Origin: Patiria pectinifera
Lineage: Eukaryota; Echinodermata; Asteroidea; Valvatida; Asterinidae
Direction: 5' to 3'
DNA length: 64,000 bases
Assembly: GCA_029964075.1 (NCBI GenBank)
Contig: CM057144.1
Location: 4,983,281 to 5,047,280, forward strand
Position numbers and translations under genes: made by a program. The notes beneath the pieces were generated by a model. That model made no database searches. It was not told where the DNA came from and worked only from the letters and a program-made list of their open reading frames with translations. Below are positions 50,301 to 62,300 of this stretch, piece after piece. How positions within the stretch are numbered: position 1 is the first letter of the stretch; every line of letters begins with the position of its first letter.

Positions 50301-53300
50301 TGCTGATTGTGCTCCCTGTGCACGGCCAGCTTGTAGATGGCACACTTTAATATGCCGATGTGTTTGAAGCCATGAACATGACCATCTGGCATTGAAATTG
50401 TTTGGGGGGAAAATTTGGTTGACACCCCCCCCCTCCCCCCACCATAAAAAATTCTCCCATCCTTGGTTTGACCAATCCGAGTTGCCCACTTTTTGTGATC
50501 ACTGGTACCCTGCAAAATTGGCGTTGGTATTTCACACAATGCATTCCACTTAGTTGACACGTTCAGAGCTGTGCAAAATGCACGTATGATGTGCGTTCAA
50601 GCATGGAAGTGCACTAGTAATGGCTACCAGAACCGTCACTCTAATCGGCCATTTGCGAGTTACATTTGAAATAAAATCTGGAACGCTGACTTAATCCAAT
50701 GCTTTGCACGTTTTAACTTTGCATTTTCCCGACCGAAGAGACTGCTGCTGTATCACGTGATTCGGGGCAGGCCTTATGCTAGCAACCCCCAGCTCCGGAA
50801 TGGTCTGGTGTCTGTGTGCCATTCTCACCCATTGTGAACAATGCACTGATGCTGAGCGTCTCTTACGTAACTATGCAAGAGCTTGCCCCGAATCATGTGA
50901 TTAGTAACGGTGTCTTTGGTCTGGAGAATTCAAAGTTAAAATGTGCCCAGCATTGTGAGCAAGTCAGTGTACCAGATGTTTTTCATATTTAAATCCCAAA
51001 GGGTATAGGTCACTCGCAAATGGCTTATTTCAAAATGGGATTAGTGTATTGCCTTATTGTAAAGTCTGTGTGTTTTATCGTCAGTCAGTGACATAACTTA
51101 ATCAGTGCCTGTCTTACTTTGAGTGCGTTCGATTCCCCCCGCTTACTCGCTTGATGACAGACATGCGCAGTGGAGCTAAAGAAGCAAACGGTTTCGAGTA
51201 AAGTTTCGTGCAAGAGCTAGAAAGTTGAACTTTGGCATGACACAGGCTGCATCCGAATCAACTGTCTAGAACTAGCTCCAGCTCCACGCCCATGAAAATA
51301 TGCGGGGACGCGCTGACAATTGTATAACTGTAGCTCTGGAAGCCTGTTTCGGACACGGCCTGAGGCGCCCGCTGGACGTCACGTTGGCAGCCATGTTTAT
51401 TGCACGGCCTTATGAGATCCTTCCCCAAGTAACTGGCTCGGCGAGTCGGTTACTTGGGCCAGGCTCGAGTAACGCGAGAAGCCACGTGAGAAGTAAATCG
51501 ATCACACTGTCGTGCTTGCATGAGTAAGCGCGGGGGAAGTAATCAAACGCACTCAATATGCCAAACTTTATCTACCAATGTGCACCATACAATCACGCTG
51601 TTGGTTCTGAAGCAGGAACTTTCAATACCAGAATTGTTGGCTTTCCTGAGGCCTAGGAAAGTCAGCCAACTCGGTTAGTTCACAAATGCCAAAGGGACAT
51701 TGAATGGCATCAGAATAACAGGGCTGTGCATCGGAACCTGGTACCCAGTACCCGACCGTCGATGTCAGGAACCAGTTCCAGATTATTGAATGGAGTGCCC
51801 GTAACCAACTTTACATATTACTTAGTAACTTCTCCGACAGTGAAAAAGAAAGGTTTTGAATGTCATTTGTGGGGAATTTTCAAAATAAAAACATATTTCA
51901 CGTTTGTGATGCTGAACAAAGTTGCAGTTTACACCTAGAAGCTTTACACACTTGTATCTTGACGCACCAATGTACATATAGTAGTATCATCATACGGACC
52001 TTTATGAACAATCTGAACAGTAACTTCCGAGATTTGAATTTTGGGGTTGGGTTTCTTTATCGGGTACCTGAGTACCCGGTTTGTTTTTTAATCGGGTACC
52101 CGGTTCCCGTACTACCCGTAAATGCACAACCCTACAGAATAAACCATGCAGTGACTGCAAGCATACACGATTACTTCAAGACGAGTTTCAGAAAGTGATG
52201 GGACCAATTCACAGAAGGTTCTGAGCAAGATAACTTGTTAAAAGTATAGTCCATCAATTGTAATTTGTGCATTTTGTTCGTTTGAAGCAACAAACGTACT
52301 CAAAATCTGAAGAAGGGTGCTGAATAACTAGCCTGATGAAGTTTCAGCTCAGCTTCAGCTGTATATTCAGAGAAAAACAGCATTCTAGGATCTTGATTTT
52401 ATATCAAAAGTTTCTGAATCATGTTTTGAATTGGGCCTGAATTAAGCGTCCAAGACACGTTCTCACTGAGCCGATTGCAGCGACGCGATGTCGTGCACTG
52501 ATCCGACGAATTATACATACATGTAGCAATCGCGTAGCATGTAGCAAACGGAAATTGTAGCAAACGGAAATTTCCTACGGTGCGTCTTAAGATTGGAAAG
52601 GCCTTCTTTTGTTGATTTCTTCAAAATGACAGCTTGCCAGAAAGAATAATTTCACAGGGAGTTTAGTACCCTTACTATATTTCAACCAAGCACGTTTTTC
52701 AACAATAATTATGTCAGTTACTTTTTGGATAGCTGCAAATGATGGACTCTGGCTTTAAGCGCAAAGTTTTTTGGCTGCTGCTTGTAGTTGGATCTCAGCT
52801 CCTATATTACTACTTCATTGTTATAGCTTCGGTTTGCGGTAACACCGTTTGGTTGTGTGTACGGTACTTTCGGTCAGTAGATTTAGTTCCGATAAGAGCT
52901 GTCCTGTTAGTTCAAAAAAGGAAACTTGTCCAGCTTATTATGTACTTTCGCTTAAAGTACATTGGAAGGTGGTGCTGTGGGGTGCTGTGGTCCAATAGTT
53001 ACGGTGTTCGACTTGTGTTCCGTGGTACATGGGTTGGAATCCTGACCATGAGAACATGGTGCTTGTGCTCTCAAGCAAGGCACTTTACCATTATTGCTTC
53101 GTCCTTCGGATGGGACGTAAAGCCGTTGGTCCCATTTGTTGTGTAGTGCACGTTAAAGAACCCAGTAGTACTTATCGCTAAGAGAAGGGGTTTGCCCCAG
53201 TGTTTCTGGCAATGGCTGCAATATGGGCCGCAGCACCTTGTAAACCCTTATAGGGTGCTACATAATGGGTATCATATTTCTCATTAACTTCATTTACCTG

Positions 53301-56300
53301 TCTTTAATAATAGACATAATTTCCAGCGCCTTGAGTACCTAATTCTTGGTAGATACGTGCGCTATATAAGACTCTGGTATAATTATTAATATTATGTAGG
53401 GTGTATACTCATGTTTCAAAACCTCTGACACTTACATTAACCCTCTTAGTGGGACGTCAATATTCAGAGCAATGTGTCCAAATAGTTGTAGGTGAAGTGA
53501 TATGAAGTGTTATGACCCTTGCTCTTTTGGTGTATATAATAGGGCATATCATATTTCTTGAATGTGGTCCTTGGAGGGGTGACCACTGCCTCAATCCTGC
53601 AAAATCCTCCTGGAAATCACTGTCAATATGTTGAGGCAGAGCCAGTGACATCCTGGAGCAGAGCGGAGGATTTCAAGTATAATCTAGGCCTAAATTTATG
53701 CACGGCTGAGCATAAACAACACAAGGTGCGGCCTAAGACCTTGACACAGTGCATTCTTCGAAATCAGCCACACACTTTTGCCATGTAGCCTCCATCCTGC
53801 AAAATCCTCCGTTTTTGCAAAGAGTATTTGGGAGGATTTGGGCGGGTAAGGGTTAAAGTTCTGTGTTTCATGTCCATGGGCTCCGTGCACGAACAGAGAG
53901 GGCGCTCTTTTACCACTTTTGAGAGCCCAGTGGTTTGGAGCACACTGTGTGCGCGGACTGGTTCGTGCGCATGAAGCAGAGAGTACGCATGACTAGTTTT
54001 ATTCTGAATGTGCACAAAGCCATCACGTCTTTGTGTCAGCGTCAGGCGTCGTCAAGCAGTGCATTTAAATATCTCTCCCAGTGGTCTCCCCTAGCTGTCC
54101 CTGTCTTACCGTTGAGGGGGTACTTGTGCACGGAGCCCGTAGCACATCCAGCGACGTTACAGATGGCTTGAATACGTTGCCATTTTGTGAGGGACTTATA
54201 TAAGGCCAAAAAAATAAATAAGTCGGTCTCTGGTCAGCGCGCGTGTCGATTTTAATCATGCGCGTCAATCTTTTTTTTCCCAAAATGTTCCACGGTAGCT
54301 CCAACAGCGCCCTCTATTGCCGCACCTCCTCAATTTTTTTTACCAAAGAGCACCAAGGAATGGGAAATTGCACCAAGGCAAATGATCGAGAGCACCAAGG
54401 CAAATTATGGAGGACACCAATGTACCGGTACATGAGGACACAAAAAAAGCAAAATAGTACCTCACCTTGTCTGTACAATCCAAGCTTGAAGAAAAGAAAA
54501 AAAAGCCGCGTCCCCGCGTCAATTCAGGAACTTTGGTCTGACCAGAGACCGAATATTTTTTTTTGTTTAGCCTAACTGTCAAAAAATAAAAACCAGGGAA
54601 AGAGGAATCATCTGAGTTTGTCTGACTTTTTTGCCACACACTCTTTGCAGAGAGAGGATGGCCTGAACTTTGGAAGTCCCATTTTGAAGGTAAAACAGTC
54701 CAAACGCTATCATTGTCTTGCATTGCTTTTTTTTTTTTAACTGACTCCCCCCCCCCCTCATTCAGGCTGGCATTAACTCCTCCCCCTGCTGAATGCATGA
54801 ACTGCTGCTGCATGTAAGGTTTATATGAACATTTTTAATCCCTTTAAAATGGTTTAATAGCTGACGAAAAGTGTCGCCTTCCCTCTGCATTGTTTGTGAC
54901 AAAAGTTGATCATTCTCTGAGCTGACAGAAATTAGATTGTTCTACTTGTCTGTGCATGTGTTGCATGCTGGTCGATTTGACGACTTGGAAGTCGATTTAG
55001 ATTTCGTCGTTTTAGTTCTGTTTTCGTTTGTTGAATAGCTTGGTGTGAAAAGTCGCTCTGAAGTTGTGATAGTGTGCATGATATGCTTCTACCGGTATAC
55101 TTAGAAGTTTGGTTGTTGCAGACTTGTTTGCTACATGTAATAATTTTGCAGTCTATTACATAAGAAATTTTGAAAATGAAAGCTCTCGTAACTTTGATGG
55201 TGACAGAACAGACAAAATAAGAGTAAATCAGAAAGTAAATAAGCAGAGATCCAGCTAAGTCTTAAAGGCAACTTTGATGGGAGGAAATGTTATACAAATA
55301 TTGAGTGGCTCAGCGTGGAATGGGAGGAATATTATCGCAAGGTAAAATCTGGACTTTTCCATTTCAGAGGCAAAGCTGAGTGAACTGGAAAAGTCCAGAT
55401 TTTACCGAGTGATAATATTCCTCCCATTTCACAATTTAAAGCCACTCACTATTTGTTTTATATAACTGACATATAGATCCTTGTCATTTAATATTTGAAC
55501 TTTTATTTCAATACAAAATTGGTGGAAAATGTATTTCTCTCTTCCAAACCACCCCTTCACGAAAATGTTTGAATCCAAAGCTGTTCCGGTAGCGCTGGCT
55601 CTTTGGAACAATACGCGCATCGCTGAACGCTCACACCAGCATGCATTTGCACACAAATACCGCGTCATGGAAAAAGAACGATCCTAACTGTTGAAATTTC
55701 CCATTCCCATGGGCGAATGGGACTTTTTGAGCCCCGGCGTGAATGGGAGCAATGACGAATGTCACGTGATGTGAGTTCCACCAATCAAATGACAAGGATC
55801 TGTATGTCGGTTATATAAATACAAACATTGAATGCTTCAAGTGGTATAGTAGAACTACCCTCCCGAGGTGATCCATGGACCATTCTATTTACCCAAGGCG
55901 AAGTCGAGGGAAATAGAACGCTGTATTGTAAACATTGCGGTATTGTACAAAGCAACTGCCCTGTGACATATGAATATCTGAACAATGACTAGCACAATGC
56001 CTTCGCCATTGAAGGGGGGCTTCGTGATGGAATTGTTAGCATGCCCGGATTGTTCTGTTGATCACAATGAGTGATCAACGAGTCAGCTTCGATGATTATT
56101 ACGGTACCTCAAAAAATTCAGAAATCATCCTGAAACAAAGTCAATAGTATATAATTTGCAGTGCCAAACTTATATTTTTTGTTTTAATTATAAGTATTCT
56201 AATAGCTCTGAGTTATATTGCGTGTTTGACTATAGACTCCCTGTATGAACACTAGATGGCGCTATTTGAGCACTTTAAAGATCCCATTGCACAGGATCGG

Positions 56301-59300
56301 ACGCACCATTTGTGAGTGTATGTTCGCGCATGTGTGGTGTGCAGTTCGCGCAACTAATTTTATTCTCTCAAAGCCATAGGGCCTTTGCGTGACTGTCAGG
56401 CGCCGTCAACAACGCGATCAAATGTCCCTCCCAGTGCAGTGGCATAGCCCGGGGGGTGGGGGGGGGGGGGGGAAAAGGGGCCATGGCCCCCAAAAAACCA
56501 CTAAACCAATTTTTTTTTTATGTGATTTCGCAATAAGGCAACCAACTGCATACCACCACCCACCACCTCAAAAAAACATTGGTTAAAGTGTCGCATCTAG
56601 AATCCAAATTTTCGGGGCCTTTTAGAGGGGCCCAACCCAACGCTGCATTAATTTTTGACTCACTTTTTGGGGGACCAAAATTTTTTAAAAAAAAAGTGTG
56701 TTCTCCACAAATTCCCAGTGCCCCCAAATGCCTGCCCGCCAAAAATCTGAAAATTGCCTCTTTCCTAGAAAGTGTCTTTTGAAAGTATTTTTTTGAGATT
56801 ATTTTTGACTTCCCTTATCTGTACGACTTGATGAAATGTGATGAAATGGGCCCCCCCCCCACACACACTGAAAAAAATCCTGGCCGCTACGCTTCTGTCC
56901 CAGTGGTCTCCTCGAACTCTCCCTTCATAACCGTTGTGGAGGTACTTGTGCACGGAGCCCGTAAAAGGAAAACATTTTTTGGGAGGGGAGGGAGAGGTTA
57001 ATTTCTGTGTGATATGCACAGTCAGTATTGAAATGACTGACTGCCATGCTGGAAAACCAATGTGTTTTTTTGTGTGTGTTTTTTTTTAATTAATTTTTAC
57101 TTTATGCAGCAACCGTACAGCGTACTTCTAACCTCTTTGCTTTGCATGAGTAAGCCTTTGTAACAAACTCAACAATATTGTACTTCAAACAGATCGTTTG
57201 ACATACCCGGTACCGTTGTTTATTGACAGTGTCTGCCATACAGTCCCATATCACGTGCAGTTTCTTTCCAAACTCCAAGCTGTTTTCTAGCTTGTCTATT
57301 AGCCTTTTCGGGGTATGGCAGACACAATGGGCTCCGTGCGCCAACGATAGAGGGCGCCCTTTTACCTAGCAACGACGTCCCATGGGCGGGACATTTCGCA
57401 GGTTGACGCGCACCGTTCCTTGTTTGTGACGCACGTACACCAGGGGATTTGTACTATGTACACACAGTGCTAGTGGTGGCTGCGCGTTGCGGCAAAATTG
57501 CAGTCAGGCAAGATGGCGTCGGTCGGTCACACCCAACTGTAATTTCTTTGCCAGTGAGGGGGTACTTGTGAACGGAGCGGATAGTAGGGCACTTTTTGAA
57601 TTGGGTAAAGTTGTTTGTATTTACCCAAACCAAACAGCGCCCTCCTTTTATGTCCGCCATACCTCAAATAGGCTAATTGACTAATCCGAGCACACTATCA
57701 AGTCTGTCACGAAGGCCCCCTTCAATGGCGAATGCATTGTGCTAGCTATTGTTCAGATAATCGATCACAGGTTAGTTGCTTTTTCCTCTAGTGTGCACAA
57801 TGGTGTCTCCATTGTAGGGCCCTTGTGAGTATACAGGGTGAGTGAAAAAAAAAAGAAACCCAAATGTTGGGACCATTGTTTTAGTGAAGTTCTGCATGTA
57901 GCACTTCTAAAATCTAGTATATGAAAGCCCCATTCACAAGCTTTCTTTTAGTACACGAATTATTCAAGTCACTCATGTACTGCTCAAGTTACGGAATTTT
58001 AAACACACCCACCGTTTTAAGGTTCTGGCCACGGATCACAAAAAAGTTCGGTGTTCTTTCAGCAAAACGAAAACAAATCACATAGGGATGTGTGTGAATT
58101 GTTTTCGTTTTGCTGCAAGAACGCACACCTTTTTTTGTGATCCGTGGACAGAACTTTAAACGGTGGTTGTGTTTAAAATTCCATAACTTGAAAAGTACAT
58201 AAGTGATTTGAACGATTCTTGTACCAAAAAAAAAGCTTATGAATTGGGCTTTCATATCCTAGATTTTAAAAGTGCTACATGCAGAACTTCAATGAAACAA
58301 TAGTTCCGACATTTGGGTTTCGTTTTTTTTTACTCACCCTGTACAGTGATTCTGTGGCCGGATTTGTATAGATTGGTTTTTACACAAAACTCCTTTCTGC
58401 CATGTAGAAACTGCTCATGACAAATGCTGTGTTGGTTTTATTTAGGGGGGGGGGGGGTAGACTGGGACAATATTTAACTATATTTTATGGAATTTATTTT
58501 TGCTCCAGCAAGGGATCACTGTTTGCATTACATCTCTGTAAAGTTATATTAAGGCCAAAAAAAAAAGTCTCCGGTTTGTGGTATGGAGCTTGCCCAAAAA
58601 GTGGTGCGGGGACGCGGCTTTTTTTTTTTTTTTAACCAGACTTTTTTGCTTCAAATGTCGGCTGATGACTGCAAATGGTGCCCGACTAAACTTAGTGCAA
58701 ATATATGGGAGTCCAGAGAGGCCACATAAATCTTATTCTCGATCATAACTCCATCTAAAAACACGTTAAAATTGTGCAGCAGCAGCAGCAGTTTTGAGAC
58801 ATCATCTTTCATTGAAAAAAAACTTTTTCATTTTGCCGACGCGCATGGCTACGGCGACGCACGCACATACCAGAAACCGGAGACTTTTTTTTTTTGGGCC
58901 AATGTAGATTGTTGAGTAGTTTTTTTTGTCAAGCTGTGATCAAAATATAGCATAGACTTGTCAACTTCATGCTCCATGAATCATTATTTCCGCCAAAGGT
59001 TCCCTTATTATAAATGTGTTCTTGATTGTTTGATTTCCAGCATGTGTTTTGAGTGAAGCCTTTCTTTATGTACGCTGAATTTGTAAAAAAGTTTCACACA
59101 TTAATAAAAAAACGTAGCTTGGTTGTCAAGTTAAGACTTCTGCACTAGTAAGTAGGAGGTCGTGGGTTCGAATCCCGTTTGAGTAATTAGCTTGTAATTT
59201 TTCACAAGCTCTCTGATGACAGTGAGTATAAGGCCGTGTCTGAAACAGGCTTCCAGAGCTACAGCTCCGTCTATTGTCAGCGCGTCCCCGCGTATTTTCA

Positions 59301-62300
59301 ATGGGCGCAGGCCTAGACCTACAATCCTGGCCAAATCTCACTGGGCCCCTAACCCCCCGGCCCCCGTTCAATGTTGTCTCTCATTGCGCGGTGTGTGCTC
59401 CATCAGCTGGAGAGAACAACATTGACCGGGGGAGTGGGTGACCGTGACAGGCTCAGGAAGTGTCCCAACCATTTTGGCCGGGACTGTAGCTCTAGACAGC
59501 TGATTCAGATGCAGCCTAAGATGCGAACGTCAGTGAAGGGTGAACTCCGATTATTAAAGCAGAAAATGTATTCTTTCAAAAGTTTGCATTTAACGTTTTT
59601 GGTGGTTTTTTGTTTGTTTGTGGAATTTGTGTTTTGTGTAGTATCACCTGATGCAGAAGCGACAGCAGATGGCCCATTTCAAGCAGCAGCAGCAGGCAGC
59701 GCGAGCCATGGGGGGCTCCAACGTCTCAGGGGACATGTACATGCCTTACAAGGCTCCCCACGAAGGACCCATGCACCACATGCAGCCTGGACAATCACAG
59801 GTAAGCCACAGGAAAAATAAATCTGGAATTTCTGTCTCCTGAGACAGTTGAATGCATCATTATGTTTTCAGCTTATTGCCTTTGTTTTTGTTCTAATTTT
59901 TTTTTCCCATTCTTTTCTTTTTGTTCTATCCCACATCCCAAAGACTTTGTATACGTTTTTTGACAGGCACTTCAAACTTCAACTTTTATCCTTAAATCTA
60001 AAAATTAATGTGGCCTGACGTTGCGAACTTAGCAAGTTCTTCTTCAGAGGCTAAAACAGAAATGACAGAGGTACATACATTAACATGGGGGTGCACACAA
60101 ACATGCAGGGCTGAAAGAAGAAACACAAAAGGAGGATTAGGTGGGAAAGGTGTGGAAAGATGCAGGGGAGGGTGGATGAGAGAACAAAGGATGGATTATC
60201 TGTAACAGAAGACAATGGAGGAAGAAAAGGATTAATCATTTCCAAGTTGGATGTTGAGACCATGTGGTTGAATAGTTCGAAGACGATTCATCCACACTTT
60301 CTCTCTGCTGAGGCGAACTGAGTCCTTGCGATGGCCAAGAGATTCAATGCCCTGCAAAATCATATCAGAAATGGAGTGGTTTAATCAAACTTGGCACAAG
60401 GAAAGAGCTTAGTCAACAAAATTGATTTGAAATGCAATCAGATTGACTTTAAACTTGGTACAGACAAAGACCCCATGGTGACGTTGGTGCTAGACAAGTA
60501 ACGTCATGATGACGTCATCACTACGTCATCACTGATCACTGACTTCAGCTTGAAGTTGCATTTTTCCAAGTTCTTTTTCTAGAGAACTAAAATGCCGCAG
60601 GATTGACTGGCTGTGACTGTTTATGTAGCTTGATACAGCTATGTTTTGACTTAAAGTGATTGATAAGCCAGCTGTGCCTACCCCTTGCCTGTTTTTGTCT
60701 GTTGACTGAATTTGACTAGTCACAGTGCTTGCTTGAAATACGAGCTGACTGTTGGCAACTAGCCTGTGTGAAAGGCATGGCAGGGGAAGAGGATTGATTT
60801 TTGACTGTCTGTGACTGTTCAGACAGCAGGAGGGTTAAGACTGGACGACTTAAATCTTTTTGGTCCATCGTGCCGCCTGCAGGTGCCGACCTCAGTGAGT
60901 TACCCTGGTTACAGCGGCCAGATAATGCAGCAGGGGCCGCTACCCAACGAGACCATGGTCTCCCCTAACTACAGCCACTACAGCGCCCACGGGGGCCAGC
61001 CCGTGGGGCCCGGGGGTATGATGGGACCCGGGATGGGACGGCCACAGCTACAGCAGGGCCAGCAGGGTTACATGAGCCAGCACAGACAGGTGCCAGAAGC
61101 TGTCAGGTAAGCTGAGCTCCAAAGACCAGGATTGCAGTACCACAGTCTTAGCTGGCTGGCTTAAAGGGAATGTACATCATTGGCTTTTAGCTGTAATTTT
61201 CAGAAATGAACTATTTGAGGGGTTAATATAATAGATCAAATATTGTTACACTGACATTTTGTATTCGAAAATGCTGGAAAAACCAAGAAAAACAACAATG
61301 TTCAAGTAGTCTGGTTCCCTGACTCCACAAAAGATAAAATTTATCAATTTATAGATGCCGGAAAATTGTAAAGTAAGGGAACCAGTCCAGCTGACCTGCA
61401 CTCGTTCATGAACATGTAACCAGTAGCAAACAAACTTTGGACTGAAAAAATGGTAAATTTGGAGCAGCAGTTGAAAAATAGTTAGGCCGACCACCATTAG
61501 AAATAAATACAAAAATACAATTTTTTTGAAAATGACTTCACACCAGGTGCCATAATTTTACAGGATGCTTTACACTGTCGTTTACCTACATCCTAGTAAG
61601 GTATTTCATAAAAACTTGGTAGTTTTATTTTTCGATGTTTGCAATTGTTGTATATATCCCCTTTAACCCTAACGTCCTAAGGGATTTTTGGGGGTCAAGG
61701 ACCAAATATCACAAAATACTTCATGTGTTGTGCACACTTGTATGGAAAGAAATGCATACTACAGGTTACTACTCAGTAGTATTTTGTAGCTTTACGTGAG
61801 GTTAGGGTTAAGCATTCCGATTTTAGCTGGCTATCACTCTTAGACGGTCTTGGTTGAGACACCAAGGTCTTTACTAAGCCTGCTCAGAGTACTGATTCAC
61901 AACGAACATTCCATGGTAATGGCTGTGGTGCTCACACGTCATAATACCAGAGAAACTGCACTATTTTTTTTTGGTTTGCGTGATTCAAATCATGTGAAAT
62001 CAAATCTGTCAATTACGGGATTTGATGTGGAGAACATGTTATCTGCAGTGCAACTCATTGTCGTTATATTTCTCCAGAAGATTCCTTCTATCCTGGAAAA
62101 TCCTCTCTCCAAACAGTATCCTTCTTATGAAACACATCTATAAAAATATTTCAGAACACCGATGAATAAATGAAAATCCCCAAGACCGTTTTAAGCCAGC
62201 CAAACCCAGGCTAACTTTTTTTGAATTGTCTTAACACTTAGACTGCGTCATTGCAATGGTGTAACTTAAAGACCGACTGACAGCCAGAGCTTTAAGACCA

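Noticed and set aside
59371..59820. 149-residue open frame overlapping exon 23
   Set aside because: Frame differs from MED12 and runs through a MITE; only the 59642-59800 segment in the other frame is supported.
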